Assembly (NCBI GenBank): GCA_050084985.1
Contig: JBITNC010000002.1
Coordinates: 4,650,001-4,714,000 of the forward strand
Origin: Nageia nagi
Lineage: Eukaryota; Pinophyta
Length of the DNA: 64,000 nt
Reading direction: 5' to 3'
A program made the position numbers and the translations under genes. A model generated the notes under the pieces. That model saw only the letters and a list, made by a program, of their open reading frames with translations. It was not told the origin of the DNA and searched no databases. Positions 1 to 13,752 of this stretch are shown one piece after another (positions within the stretch are counted from its first letter, which is position 1; each line of letters starts with the position of its first letter).

Positions 1-299
1 CAACATTCAACTTTGAGATCTAGGGTTAGAGGCCTTAATAGTGTGAACTTAACCTTAGAGGAGAAGTTTGAGATCTTGGAAGCATCAAATCTAGCCATTA
101 AGCCATACATTCAACTATTTTGGACATCATTACTTCATTTATTAGCTTTAAAGGATTTTATTTAGACCTAAAGGCCATTTGGATGTTTTCTACTTACTCA
201 TTATGTTAATAAATAATTCATATTTGATTCTTGGCATCCATACTTGGTGTTTTCTTGATTTTTATCGATGCAATTTTAGCAATTCCTATTTTTTATAAC

Positions 300-3063
300 T
301 TAGAATATTACAAAGGCAAATATTGAAAGGTCTTACATATGTATGATACTTTATATGTTCCAAAGTCGAAGAAAAATATGTTGAGCATTGATCATATGTG
401 TTAGAAGAACTAAAAAAAGAGTTCCACCATCAATAATAAGATCAATGTCCAAGTTATTACCATTATTATCATGTCTAAGAATAGAATGTACATGCCCAAA
501 ATGTAGCTAGTTATTTTCAAATGCCTAAAGACCACTCTTGATCCTACCTGGTTGTGGCATAAGAGGTACGGACACCTTAATTTCAACTCATTATATGGAA
601 TACACAAGCTCATGAAATGTATACCAACCTTTTTAAACCTACTAGATACTTTATGTGAGAGTTGCATATTCAAGAAACAACATAGAGAGAAATTTTCCCA
701 TCATTAACATAGATCCCAAAAGCCTTTAGATTTGATGCATTTCAACATATGTAGACCTATGCAGATTATGAGTACGACTAAGTGCATGTATATACTTATT
801 TTTACTAATGATCATTTTAGAATGAGTTGGTTGTATTTGTTATAGTCCAAGTCAAATTATTTTGACTCTTTTACCAAGTTCAAGGCCTTGGTAGAGAACC
901 AAATTAACTATCGCATTAAGAAGTTTTGCATTAATTATGATGGTGAATTCATTTACAATGAATTCAAATACTTTTGCAATAAATATGACATCAAATGGTA
1001 ATACACAATAGCGTATACTCCTTAGCAAAATGAAGTCATTGAGAGAAAGAACCAAACAATCATTGAGATGGCCCAATACATGTTGAGGGAGATGGGTATG
1101 GATAACAAATTATGAGGTGAAGCTATTCATACAATTATTTATATTTTGAATTATTGCCTAACAAAAATTATGCAATATTCAACCTTCTGAAAGGGTTGGT
1201 TTGTAAAAAAACCAAGTATTTCACACTCGAAGATCATTTGTTCTAAATATTATGTGCATATCCCTAAAGAGAAAAAGAAGAAGTTAGATTTGAAATACAT
1301 CAAGTGTATATTTATTGGATACTCTTATGATTTCAAAATCTATATATATTATGATCCAATCACCAATAAGTTTCACATCAGCTAAGATGTGATCTTCATT
1401 GAAGGCGAAGTATATCGGAAGGAGTCAGATGGGCTAGTCATCACTTGAGAGTTTGAAGACTCCAGCTTCAATGAACTTATTGAGACCTTATAGCCTAAAT
1501 AGTCTAACATCCATATCATGACATTGCCTTCCTACATAAGCAATGTGCATAAGAACAGAGTCATTATCCACACTCTTAGATGTTGGAGGATGATTTTGTT
1601 ATAAGAATGACACAACCAATCAAGGGGAGGTGATTATATCAACCACATGTTGGTGTCATATTCATTCATTGAGCCTACCAACTTCAAGGAAGCAACAATG
1701 AATGATGATTAGTAACAAGAAATGGAAGATGAGATTGATGAGATCTAGAAAAATAACTCTTGGAAGCTTATCCCCCTTCCAATGAACAATAATGTTATTA
1801 GCATCAAATATCTAAAAACTTACGTATAATGTTGATGACAACTTATCCAAGTACAAAGATCACCTAGTAGCGAAAGGCTATGTTTAGGAATAAGGCTTGG
1901 ACTACGAGGAGACATTTTCTCTCATAACAAAATTAAAGATAATCAGGTCTCTACCAACTCTAACATCATATTTTGATCTTACTATTTACCAAATGGATGT
2001 TAAATTAGCCTTCTTGAATGATAATCTAGAAGAATAAGTACAGGTGAATCAACCCCAAGGGTTCATAATTGTTGGCCATGAAGATAAATTGTATAGGTCA
2101 AAGAAAGCTATTTACAGGCTTAAGTAAGCACCTAGAGCATGAAACTATAGAATTGACACATATTTCCACTATAATAGTTATTAAAGAGGTGTTCAACATA
2201 AGCAACTCTATACAAAAAGGTATTCAGACTTTAATTCACCATCATATATTTGTACATTGATGATATTATCTTTATGAGCACTTCCACTTCCATGTTGCAA
2301 TAATTGAAAGTTGCCATGGTGAATGAAATTGAAATGAGTGATCTATAAAAAATGCAATACTTTATAGGATGTATGTAAGTTCATTAGTCATCTAGTAACA
2401 ACTTCATTACTCAATCCAAGTATATTGATGACATGCTTTCTAAGTTCACCATGAAGGATTTTAAATCAATTATTACACCAGCAATCATCCGTAATAAAAT
2501 AATGGAAGAGGATTCCTCTCCTCTTGTTGATGCAACCTTGCATAGGCTACTTATCGGTAGTATGATGTATATCACACCTATGTGACTTGAAATCATGTTT
2601 GCATTCAGTTTAGTAGCTCGATTTATGCATTGTCCACATGAATCCCATTGGAAAGTGGCCAAGAGAATTCTTTGCTACATGGGTGGAACTTAGAAATTTG
2701 GCCTATGTTATAAAACTACTAATTTTGAAGATTTAGTAACATACAAATATTAAAATTGGGCAAGAAGCCTTGATAATAGAAAGAGCACATCTAAGTATGC
2801 CTTCTTCTTTAATGAATCATTAATCTCATGGATCAGCAAGAAGCAACAAAGAGTTGTTTTATCCATTGCAATACAAGAATATATGGTTGCCTCCTTTGCT
2901 TGCACTAAAGCCATTTAAATGGTAATATTGTTTGAATACTTGGGTATGGAGATTTCCCAATCTATCAAAATCCACTATGACATTGCCAACACCATCATTA
3001 TGATTAAGAACCTTGTGTTTCATAACAAGAGCAAGCATATTGATATTTAACATCATTTTATGT
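300..3063 (+). pseudogene. Decayed Ty1/copia retrotransposon pol (PR/IN/RT/RNase H)
   Basis: Reading the + strand across several frames gives a copia polyprotein in canonical order. The protease/pre-integrase junction lies near 330-410 (LYVPKSKKNMLSIDHM). The GAG-pre-integrase zinc region is near 552-700 (LWHKRYGHLNF, then CESCIFKKQHREKF). The integrase core spans about 720-1,400 and ends in the usual KCIFIGYS-type segment. RT covers about 1,690-2,290, with MDVKLAFLND near 1,992 and the catalytic YIDD at 2,253-2,264. RNase H lies at 2,690-3,063 (RKSTSKYAFF, SKHIDI). Many stops replace Trp or Gln codons, and frameshifts are common, so no protein can be made. Gag upstream is not recognisable and may lie left of the window. 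Family assignment is secure; exact ends are not. Confidence 0.88.
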
Positions 3064-3200
3064 GATAGTTAGTGTAATATGGATCCATTGAGTTCAAATA
3101 TTGCAAGTCTAAAATCATCATACATACATATTCGTTAAACCATAGGTGACCAACTGATTTCTTCATCTCAAATACTAAATAGATATACAGACCATTGAAA

Positions 3201-3230
3201 TTTTGGGGGGAAATGAAAGATTGTAATATT
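3201..3230 (+). other. Polypurine tract and start of 3' LTR of the copia relic
   Basis: A run of six G flanked by T and A (3,203-3,213) is followed by TGAAAGATTG at 3,214, about 140 bases after the RNase H end. This is the arrangement expected of a polypurine tract abutting a 3' LTR. The far end of the LTR and any 5' partner were not found. Confidence 0.5.
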
Positions 3231-4744
3231 TCATGGTTTATAATCATTTTGAGATGCAATATCAAAAATCTAATTATTGAAAGTAAAATCTACTATGATT
3301 CTAGGTGTTACAGTAGGCAAATATAGGCATAACAAATTTATTTTGTGCATTTGTTCTTGGTAATGTCAAAAGCTTAGAAAGTACATAGCCTTAATATATA
3401 GTCTCCCCTAACACATATTTCTCATCCATCATATTTACTTAGACAATGCTTCAAGGCTAAATTCCATTGTATATTTATGGGCAGTCAAAGAAAGTTTTGA
3501 GACCCTTGAAAAGTGAATTTTATCAATTTGCATATAGCTCTATCTCCTAAATAACTTGGCATTTTAAACCATGGTATTTGTTATACCCCTCTTTATTTTT
3601 ATGATAAATGAACACTTTTTCTCCTCTTTATTACCATTTATCTAATTAATTTATTCTTATAAGTTCATTGTGTATAATTTTTCTATTTTAATTATATTTA
3701 CAATACGTAAAATATGAGATAAAAGATTTTAACTATAGAAAGGAAGAAGATACATTATATTTATTAGTTCATGCTCTTTGTTTCCTTCCATGTAAGCTAC
3801 CCCCACATTGGCACACCAGGCCCATGGGACCCTCACATTAGCATACTAGGCCAATATGACCCCCATGTTGGCATGGTTGACCTGATTACAACTAAGGTTG
3901 GCTCTATTTTGCAGCCCTAAGGATCGGCACTCCTCTCTTGCACAACCAAATCCACTCTCAATGGCTTATACAATCTTTAACAACCTCAAATGAAGTTCAT
4001 CAACCTCCCATAAGTCCCCAAGGAAGGTATTTTATTCAAAACTGACCCCTATTCACTTGAAACAACTCTTATACTTTTTAAACAACTTCAAAAATAGCCA
4101 AAACCACTTAAACTTACTTGAAACCTATTTTTTTCACTCAATTTTGAAGCTGAGCTTATGATTGTCACTAACAGGTCAAGTAGACACTCGAGTACTCATT
4201 GGGTATTTATTGGGTAATGGTTGGGTAGTTAGGTCAAAGTTTGGGTCTCATCTAATGTTAGCATTTCAATTATTGAGTAATACTTGCTCCCTAGAAGACA
4301 AATTGACATATTGTAATGCCAAATTGGCCAAATAAAAAATTTGACTTCCAAATTCCTCAATTTTCCCAGCATGGGTGCTCAAGCTAGCATTGACCCTTAA
4401 CAATCAATTTCCATGAAAGATAGGGTTGACCAAAACTAAGTAAATGAAGGTCAAATCTTCAACAAAGGTAGGTATGCATACATGTGATGGAAAGATCACT
4501 TTGAAATCTATCCAATGATATGACATTTGTCTTAATTGAATACCTACAAAAAAATGTATAGCCTCCAGAGTATTCCAAATTGCCACACAAAAAGGCTTCC
4601 ATAATTATAATTGATCTATGGAATAGTCATTGCACAAAGGATAAGAATATAAATATTAAGAAAAATGTTAATGCAACAATGATTTGCGGTGATAATCATA
4701 TTCACATGGGTGATTTCTGATGCTAACTCAACCATGTTAACACT
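3231..4744. other. AT-rich non-coding stretch, probably LTR and decayed repeat
   Basis: The first several hundred bases are likely the LTR that begins at 3,214. No coding signal with a recognisable family was seen; the longest open frames here are short and composition-driven. It holds the small 30-base tandem repeat listed separately. Confidence 0.4.
3802..3882. repeat. Tandem repeat, 30-base unit, about 2.7 copies
   Basis: Three successive units begin CCCACATTGGCA, CTCACATTAGCA and CCCATGTTGGCA, and the first two end in GACC after exactly 30 bases. The units are GC-richer than their surroundings. Function unknown. Confidence 0.7.
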
Positions 4745-7340
4745 TTACAACTCTAATTTTGCTTCGAACTCTTCATCATTATTGTAAGATACCAAATTCT
4801 TTTGATTTTCCTTCTTTATTCCTAGGCTACTCTTACCTTCATTTGAATCAAACATCTTTGTAGGTATGTCTTCAATTCTTTTCTCATCTCTACCAAGATC
4901 TTTATCTTTGTATCTTCTATATTCCATGTATTGTGGTATCAAGGGTGCATGATACCTCATTCATCTAGTTTTCTTATTAACTTTTACATAGGTTGCCACT
5001 TTGCAATTATATGTATCTGATTTTGACTCTGATGTTAAAGTTTTGGTATTGTATAATATCATCTTGACATTATCTTCTTCTTATTCAGACTAATCTTAAC
5101 TACATTTGCAACAATGAGGGTAGCGCAAGCATGGATATGGGTGTGGGTGTGGGTGTTGATGTTGGTACAAATGCTAGTTGTCCTAAATTTTTGGATGTTT
5201 ACCCAATTATTTGATATCTTCTTTGATTATTTTTTGACTGATGGTGTATGTTCCAACACCTATTTATTTATACAACTTCATAGTATCATTATCTTCTTCA
5301 TCTTCCTCTTCATCATTGTCCTCATAGATTTCAACCTTTCTATATGGGACTATGGTGTTCTCAACTTGTGCAATCATGTTTGAATTTTCATCCACTGCTT
5401 CAACTACATATACTTGTCCATCATGGTTAAACTTAATTAATCTATGTAATGTAGATGGTATGCACCTCATAGGATGTATCCATGGTATCCCAAGGAGGAT
5501 GTCATAAGGAAGCTTCTTGTCTAGCACATAGGTGATAACTTCCACTATGTTTGGTCCTAACTGAATAGGTATCATGATATGTTCAGTACATGCTTTGCTA
5601 TCGCTATCATAGCTTATGATCTTGTACTTCTTTCCTACAAATTTTGGTATCAACTTATCGCCAAACTTCTTAAGTAAATGAAGCAAATGTTCCAAACTGT
5701 ATGAACATCTACAAATGCATGCTTGATATTTTTCCTAGTAGCTTTACACATATATGGATTGGTAAGTATTTATCAATGATATCATCACTAAGAATTTCAT
5801 CATCAATAAATATGATAGCATTCTTGAAACAACTAATCATTCCTACTAATGATTTAGTATAAATATTTGTATCAGCATTAATGCCATTAAGAAGCTCAAA
5901 TGATGCTAGTCTATGCTTTTTAAATATCTCAAATAATTCAAACAAGCTAATTTTGACATTTGTATTTTTAAGATTTTGCAAGATATTATTTTTGCATTTA
6001 TCTTTCCTTTTTTCCTTAAGAGAAGATTTAGAAGGTACCTCTTTTGAAGCAAAAATCAGGTTATGAATACCTTTTTTTGATCGTGTGGTTGTATTACATA
6101 TTTATTCTAAATCTAATCTTGCATATGAGTCTACTTTTGCACTAAATTCATCATCAAACTCAATAAGTTCACCATTTTCATCATAATCAATCATGTTCAT
6201 CATACTAACGAAAGGTAGGTCTTGATTTTTGATTGCAAGTACATCATTTTCATATGACACTATACCACTAGCCAACAAATATTTTAACTTCTTTATCAAA
6301 ACATAGCAAGCTATTGCATTGTGCCCTTTGTTTTGATAATATTTGCAAAATTGATTTTCCCTATTCCAACTAAGTTTTTTATCATTAGATACATACTCCT
6401 TTCCTTGAATTCGTTTGATTAAACCCTTATTTAGGCAATCTTCAAACATTTGGTTAGGGTTTATGGGCAATGGATATGTATCTTTGACTAATTTTCTATC
6501 TTTAGGTTTATTTTGGTGAGATGGTTCAACAACATTAACTGAATTATCATCTTTTTTGTTATAGGGCTTCCTACCATTGTCTTTATTAGAGGATGATGTA
6601 TACTTGAGAAAATTAGACCTTTCTAAGAACTCTTCTTTCTCAATAAGAAAATGAACCATTAACATGCTCAGTCCCTTTTTCACCAAGTATAGGATGAATA
6701 TTTTCAAGAAATACCTTTGCAATAAAGGTCTCCTCCATCGTTTATTCAATGGACCCCCAAAGCTTGATGAATCTAGGAGTGATTTTATCCAACCTCCCCA
6801 TTTGGTCTTGTTTGCAAGGGATCAAATTTATCAAATCAACTAGTTTCTTCATATTTCATCTAAAGTAAGCTTTGAATTAATTCTCCAATTTTTGATAAAA
6901 TGTTATAGAACCTTGTTCCAAGCTATGAAACCGCTTGCATGTTTCACTTGTTAAACTCATAGGAAAATATTTCACATTTTAAATGCTCATTAACACCACA
7001 TTTAAGCTCCATAATGTATTCAAAATCCTGAAGATGAGTAATAGGATTGGTCTCACCATTTAACTTTTTGAATTTAGGATCCTTATCTATACTAATGAGT
7101 ATATTCTGAATCTCCATGCTTGATGGTTTACTCTTATTCTTTGTTTGATTTGTATGAAATTTGAATTTACTCCTAAGTTGTGCAACCTAAGACTCAAAAC
7201 ACCTAAAATATTTTTTGGTGAAGGTTCATGAATTGGATACATGATTCCCAACATTCATGCTACTATTAGCATTCATGTTGATGTGCATATCCGTGCTAGT
7301 TTGAGTGATAATCTAGACTACCGATGTAGATGCTTTCATA
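4745..7340 (-). pseudogene. Ty3/gypsy gag-protease relic
   Basis: On the - strand the order is gag core, zinc knuckle, protease. The gag core (about 7,120 down to 6,780) keeps the spacing of Retrotrans_gag but has stops and frameshifts. The zinc knuckle is at 6,306-6,347 (CKYYQNKGHNAIAC), in which the second Cys/His position is Tyr. A linker reading frame runs 5,981-5,709. The retropepsin region spans about 5,700-5,440 and ends YDILLGIPWIH. The expected Asp-x-Gly active site is read out of frame near 5,700 as V-D-V-H, so the Gly is gone. An acidic frame at 4,960-4,745 may be the protease-RT linker. RT is not visible. The type resembles Tat/Athila-like plant elements; the clade is inference. 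Confidence 0.8.
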
Positions 7341-8354
7341 ATAAGAGCTTAAAACTTAGGCATTTCCATTAGTTTGGTCAAGACTTTAGGAGTTATATTT
7401 ATCATTTCTATCACTCTCACAAAATCTAAATCAAAAGCAACTAAGAATCCTAGGGTTCTTAATGTAAAATATGGGTAGGTTTGAAAGCACTTATATTCTA
7501 TCCCTAATTTAGAGAAATAAAATGCTATAAATGGTGGGCACCAATATGTTGATATGTATTTTAGTATCACCCAAGGTTTTACTCTAAATGAACTAAAAGT
7601 ACATAAATATTTATTGTATGATAAACCTTAGCTAAATAACTCATATAAGCATACATGAATAAGGGAATTCAATAGTGCAGTAACAAAATAACAAAATTAC
7701 ATTGATATAAAAATGTAAAACATAATCAGATACACTAAAGAGAGAGGAATCAAGTGAAAGATAAATACTTGTGTGTCCTTACATGTGTCGATGTCAAGTA
7801 TATGACGGATGAACTTATCAAAGAGAGGTGACCTTGTTATGCAAACCCCAAGGCCAATTGTAGAATAAATGCTAGCACAGATGTTAGTCTCTAAAAGCTC
7901 AATGCAGGCATAGATGGTAGCATGAGCATGAACGTTCCTAAAGAATAAGGTTTTCCAATAAGTATCGATGATAATAGAGATGATGAGAAGTTGAATCGAG
8001 CATATGATCATAGAAATAGATGACAAATATTTGCTCAAGTGATAACAAGATTCTAGTATCAATAGGCAACATTTAGAAATACCCAAGTGTAGGGTACCAA
8101 CTATCGAGGTGTAATCTTTACATGCTTTCCCAAGGTTAAAGATACTTACATTTATATCAAGTGTGATTTACCATTTGATTCCTTGAATATTAGTCGAAGT
8201 CATCTCGATGTACTTAACATAAAACATAAGAACACAACCTAAGAAATATGTGATAATAAGGTAAAATACTACTAAAATATGATTAAATGTGTATGTTAAG
8301 TTACACCTAAGGGGGACCGTGTTAAGGGGACCACTTTTAGGTATTAGCAATAGG
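7341..8354. other. No gene recognised
   Basis: AT-rich sequence upstream (in - orientation) of the gypsy gag. It may contain the leader of that element. Short open frames at 7,349-7,570 and 7,697-8,086 lack any family signature. Confidence 0.35.
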
Positions 8355-8532
8355 TAACAAGTCTAGTGCTAAGGTTACTCATGCTTATGGTGATGTTGGA
8401 TTGAGCTGTTATCATAAAACATAAAGGTAGATGATAGCGCAAAGTGATAAGAGTATTTATTTAATCAAATAAATAAATCATTTCAAATACCTAAAAGGGA
8501 ATTTTAATTAAATCAAAATTCTTTTTTAAGTA
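8355..8532 (-). repeat. Inverted LTR-like segment, left copy
   Basis: Its reverse complement matches the start of the LTR at 9,210 over about 170 bases with many substitutions and small gaps: shared landmarks are TTTAATTAAAATT, TGATTTATTTATTTG/TAATTTATTTATTTA, ACTCTTATCA, ACCTTTAT and ACATCACCATAA. It faces the right copy across a spacer of about 680 bases. No Asp-type coding or transposase lies between them. Confidence 0.6.
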
Positions 8533-9195
8533 TTAAAAATATTCATATCATGCTTATCATTGAATATTTTTCATATGATGCTTGTCATATCATATTTTTT
8601 ATATCAAGCTTACCATTGGTATTTATATAAGGGAGGGACATTATTATCATTGATCTCTCTATAAGGGAGGAACATTCTTATCAAATATCTCTCCAAAGGG
8701 TGGGGCATAGCTATCAAAATCCATGGAAACATGATTGCTTATGAGGATTGAGCTGAACACTTTGCTACACTCTAGGTATATCACATAAATTGGTAAGCCC
8801 TCATCATTAAGTTGAGGTAGCAAGTCCTTCTTAACCGAACGTAACTTACTATTATACTCTTGGTGGGTAAGACACCAAGGACAAGTTTGGTATATTATCC
8901 TTTCATGATCTACATATCATGTGATGTTTAATGTCTATATTTGAGATATATTATGCAAAACATTTTTTGTTTAATATAATTACAAGTTTCTTTGTTTTTA
9001 CCTTGGGTTGCTCCTATGATGAGAGGTCCATCATGTCATAACCAACTCAAAGAGGGGGCACAATATTAGTGTAAATAGGGGCATCCAAAGCTATCTTCAT
9101 GAATAAAATTTTTAGTGAGTATTTTCTTATTTATTTTGTTATACTTTCAATTTATGCTTTGATTTTCTTTCTTTCCAAAAGTATCAAATCATATT
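8533..9195. other. Spacer between the inverted LTR-like copies
   Basis: Contains two similar phrases, TAAGGGAGGGACATT near 8,628 and TAAGGGAGGAACATT near 8,662, suggesting a small local duplication. From about 9,000 it probably represents the 3' end of an internal retrotransposon region leading into the polypurine tract. No coding region seen. Confidence 0.4.
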
Positions 9196-9395
9196 CAAAG
9201 TGGGGCATCTGTTAACACATAAAAAGGAATTTTAATTTAATTAAAATACCCCTTTTATATATTTGTAATAATTTATTTATTTAATTGATTTATTACTCTT
9301 ATCATTATGCACAGTCATATACCTTTATATTTTATGATAATAGGTCAACCCACATCACCATAAACCTAAGAAGGAGTCTTGACACTAGACCTACT
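9196..9395 (+). repeat. Polypurine tract and 3' LTR start, right copy of the inverted pair
   Basis: CAAAGTGGGGCATC at 9,196-9,209 looks like a gypsy polypurine tract, directly followed by TGTTAACACAT at 9,210. The LTR probably continues past 9,395, but only this part is confirmed by the inverted copy at 8,355-8,532. A related tract (CAAAGTGGGGCAAA) recurs near 44,075. Confidence 0.55.
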
Positions 9396-11867
9396 ATCTA
9401 TAAAGGTGAAAGAGTTGTGCATGATAAATCATAATATTTATTGAATCCTTGATATGTGATAATATACTTGTGTCATTCTTGATTGGTGTTTCTTAATACC
9501 ATATATCATATCTAGATTTTGTTATTCATTGAGCTCTGCATTCGTATGATCTTTCAAATTCATCACACATAATATTTTGAGCTTTAAAGGGATATTGATG
9601 ACATCGAGCAAAAGGGAAAGGTAATCTAGAATGGTAACCAAGCGACACTGCTGGGATCCTAGCATCGTTGTTGGGTTGAGGTTAGTTTGGTGGATCTTCA
9701 AGTCAAGAAAGCTCATCATTTATCACCTTTGAGTCACATATCACCTAAGTTCATCGTTACAAGTAAATTATAGGTTTGTATCTTTCATTAATCCATGTTT
9801 TACAGGTCAATTTCAATTAGTTCATTATCATCTTATGTGTTACGACTATTTATTGTTATTTAATTATCAATTGGTTAAATTGAATATTTTAAATATCCTT
9901 AATTAATTATTACTTTAGTTATAAAAGAAACCATAGGAAGATGGTTGACTTTTGAGAAATTCCTTGAAAGGAATGGTATTATATCCCTTTACATTATATA
10001 GGTGATGACTAAGCATGGTAAGTATTGCCTAGGGAATCTTTAATACATAAGTGATATATACAGTATTAGAAGTTTTTTATGTGATACATAAGTATGAATT
10101 TTATGTTATGATTATTGAATAGGCAACTTACATCATTGAGTGACTAATTTATATGCTTGTCTTTTGTGCTTATATTTTGTATAGTCATTAGGGTTGATCA
10201 AGAATGATTACTTAGCCTTAGAAAAATGAGGTTTGAGTATTCTTCTTGCCTCCACCACATATATAGTAATCTACACTCTTTCTTAAGATAGAATATGGTG
10301 TATTCCATTCATAATGTATCATTGGTATAAAAGTTTATATCTTATTAGAAATGCATGAGTCTTAGGAGAATAGTATTCATTAAGAAACACCATTGGTGAC
10401 TATCCCAATATCATTCAAATATATTGTTTATCATCTCTCATGAGTCATTTACATTGCCAATGGGGAGTTGATTTATATACTAGTCTTCTCAGGAGAACAT
10501 GAATAATTAAGATAAATTACTCAATGGATAGAATTTAAATTATCAATCTTTATAAGAGATGATATTTTTATTTTAGTTAAGAGGACTATTAATATCGGTT
10601 AAACATGGTATGTTTAAGCTAACCATGAAATGTTAAACTTGGAAAAAGGGTATTAGTAAGCCTTTGATGGGATGATATTGATGCCATATTAAAGATAGAA
10701 CTTTAAGATACTTTTAATGCAAGGATTCATATATAAGAGAACCTACAAGGTGGGTTAGGAACTCACCTTGTCCATTGGACATGATCAAGTAAAGGTGGTC
10801 ATCCCTAGTTGAGTAGGACTAAGAGGGTCAAGCATGACTTATTTACAACATGTTGGTGGTGAGACATTTCTCTAATATAGTTAATGGAAGTGTTGGTAAT
10901 GAAGTTGCATATTCATTATTGAAATGCTCATAAATCAAATCCAAGATAGTGGTAATTATCTTGATGAACATTAAGCATATTTAGATACATCAATAGTCTA
11001 GGCACACACTATTGTCGATATTGAATGATGCTAAGGTATAGGGCCTAGCGTGAAAATTAAGATAATGGGATAATGTAATTGAGAATCAAATCCTGGTATA
11101 AATGCTTTGAGCTAATTATTCTATGTCATAGGTTGAATAAAAAATTGAGAAGGTCACATATAGAAATAAGCATCTTCTAAAGTAAATGTTGGAAGAAAAC
11201 CCCAAGACTAGGAAGGTTGGCCACCTTATAACACCTTGGATGGTCATATGTAATCACTTGGAACCAATGGGAGTGCATCAATATTGTAATGTGATATTAG
11301 TTCTCAAATATTTCTACCTTTTAAACTCATGTAATTCTTGGATACGAAAAAATTTTACTATGGAAGAAAAAGATGTACCTCCAAGGTATGAATGATTAGA
11401 GACAATATTTATGAGATAATTACTTGAAAATTTGAGTAGTATAGATAATTATTATAAGGTTCATGAGAAAATAGATCATATAATGACTTTATGTTTTGAA
11501 AGACTAGGCTATGTCTAGAAGATTTGTTAGGAAGGGAAAGAGGAAACTAAATTTTTAAAAATATATTGCCTTAATAGAGGAGTAAAATATTTTCCTTTCT
11601 AAGGAAATGTTTTATGATATAAATTTGAATTATAGATTAGAAATTACCTATCCTTTTAATAAGAGATAGTTGAAATAAGCCTTAAGGAAGCTAAGCTCTA
11701 AGGAGGTAAAGATAAGAATCATGAGAGATAAAATGAGTACTGAAGTGTTGCATCAAAAATTGATAGAAACATTCTTATGTGAGAAAATGGATAAGAATTA
11801 ATATATATCTTCTTATGATCATGTAATGATGTTATTCAAGGAAAGAAAAGTACTCTCTCTTTGAATC
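9396..11867. other. Long AT-rich stretch, no gene recognised
   Basis: Probably LTR remainder plus decayed internal retroelement sequence. A 69-codon open frame at 11,186-11,395 has no recognisable motif. A small imperfect hairpin, AAGGTGGG...CTCACCTT, lies near 10,747-10,769. No RT, integrase or gag motifs were found in any frame. Confidence 0.35.
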
Positions 11868-12640
11868 CTTTTGGGACTCACATATCAAAGGGGATATCGA
11901 GCCCTATGATCCTCTCTCTAGTTAATTCAATGTCAAGGAGGATTGTTGGAATTGAATGAGGGTGGTGAGTAAAAAGAACTATACAAACTTTCACCTTAAC
12001 TTTCACTCATCAAGAGGGATGATTAAGTCCTATTTAAGAAAAATCTTTCAACACTTGAACTATAATTTTGAAGGTATGAGAGATCCTATTGTATTCTTAT
12101 AAGTTTTTATGAATCTATATTTTGATATGATATTTTATGAGTAGATTTTGAGAAAAATATGTACCTCCTTATGAAAATTATTACATTAAATACATTTTAT
12201 TATTGAAGTTCCAAAGCAAATGAAGAGATATGGATGAATAATTTGGGGGACTCACATACCGAGAGGATATTGGGTCTTATTGAGAGGCAATATAGGCCCT
12301 CCCAAATCATTCCACTCAAATTTACAAGGAGTTTAGGATATAGTTAGAATGTGATCTTAGAAATATTTTTTGAGAATTGAGGGAACACCCTCACCTTTAA
12401 ATTTCATACATTAAGAGTGATGATGAAGTCTAAAATACAAATTCTTAAAATTATATAAAAGAAGTATAGATAATTATACTTTCTCTTCAAAAATTTTGAG
12501 GATGGCTTATATAAAGAAACTAATGAATAAATAGAAGTATTATAATGAAATTTTATTTTCATTATTAATCATTAACTATGATTGAATATGTTAGCATTTA
12601 TAAAGATGATGATCTAACTACAAGGAATTGTGTTTAGTCC
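11868..12640. repeat. Diverged direct duplication, unit about 370-400 bases
   Basis: Matching landmarks occur twice in order: GGGACTCACAT at about 11,873 and 12,248, then a CACCTT-rich block (with GATGA and AAGTCTA/AAGTCCT) at about 11,991 and 12,391. Divergence is high, so borders are approximate. The duplication lies just before the polypurine tract and LTR at 12,654. Confidence 0.45.
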
Positions 12641-12653
12641 AAGGGGGGTAGTA

Positions 12654-13752
12654 TGTGACAACTAATTTTGAGACCATTTTTTATTATTACATTTACAATA
12701 ATAAGTTATCTTGAAGGCATATTATTTTAAGGCTTATATGATTGGACTAATGATAATTATGCTAAGTTAAAGGCCTTGCAGGATAAGCATAAGGTACCTT
12801 ATACTCGAGAAGGGGTTCAACTCATAGTGATCTCTCTTACCCTAAGTATTTTGTATGTTTTGTAGTAATTATATTGAGTATATAAATAATAAATATGTTA
12901 CTAACATAGTTATTATTATATGCTTAAGAAATAAAATTAGTGGTGGCTATTTAAGTAATGATTATGTGGGTGACATATCTATTCCTTCTTGAGTAGTTTA
13001 GATAAATATGTTTAAAATATATTTATCTCACCTTTTGAATATATAATTAAAGAGATGATACTTGCCAAATTTATATTTTTGTATGATTGGAGGACTTGCT
13101 AAGTTAGGATAAGGCATCTTCAATCAATTTATATATTTGAACTTTAGCAAGACAAGGGTATAATAATTATCTTGTTAATTATTTGTAAAGGGTTGTCCTC
13201 TTCTCAAAGGAATATGAGAAGGAGCAAAAGTTGATAGCTTTGACTTTTCATTTACCCTCTTTAGTTTTTGAGAATGAGCTAGGGTTTTAAATTAAAAGGT
13301 GGGGATATCTTCCGAGATTGAATACTTCCTATGGGATTTTGCTACTATTATGGAGAGTTACTTAATTGTGGAAAGGAACTTGTAAAGCCCACACAGATTA
13401 CCATTCAAATCCAAGTGAAGGGTTCATATATCTTAACCAAGCTTGGGGGATGATTCATGTAGGAACTCTATGATTGGGTGGTTAATAGTTGGCTCTACCA
13501 CATTTGCATGCCTTGGGGATATTTAGGAGGTTCTTTGGATGATATTCCAGAGGGAGGCAAGCATGTGTTGTTTCAAATCCATGAGTATCCTCTTCAATAA
13601 ATTGAGTATTATGTGAATATTATATTGAATCCTATATTTTGGAAATAATTTGAATTTACAATGGGCCCTTGGTCGAATGCATTTAGTTTATCTCTTTTTT
13701 CTTGAGTTTATTTGCAAAAAAAAAAATAGTTGAAAAAATTGGGGTTGTTATA
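12654..13752 (+). repeat. Ty3/gypsy-type 3' LTR
   Basis: A purine run AAGGGGGG (12,641-12,648) precedes TGTGACAAC at 12,654. The opposite end reads GTTGTTATA at 13,744-13,752, an imperfect inverted match (GTTGTCACA expected). LTRs that begin TGT(G/A)ACAAC and end GTTGTTACA are common in plant gypsy elements. Length is about 1.1 kb. No 5' partner was found, and no coding region of the parent element is recognisable upstream. Confidence 0.6.

Noticed and set aside
5114-5383. 89-codon + frame with Trp/Val repeats
   Set aside because: Overlaps the gypsy protease on the other strand; its start is a GGGTGTGGGTGTG microsatellite-like run.
11186-11395. 69-codon + frame as a possible small gene
   Set aside because: No recognisable motif, no supporting context; treated as chance.
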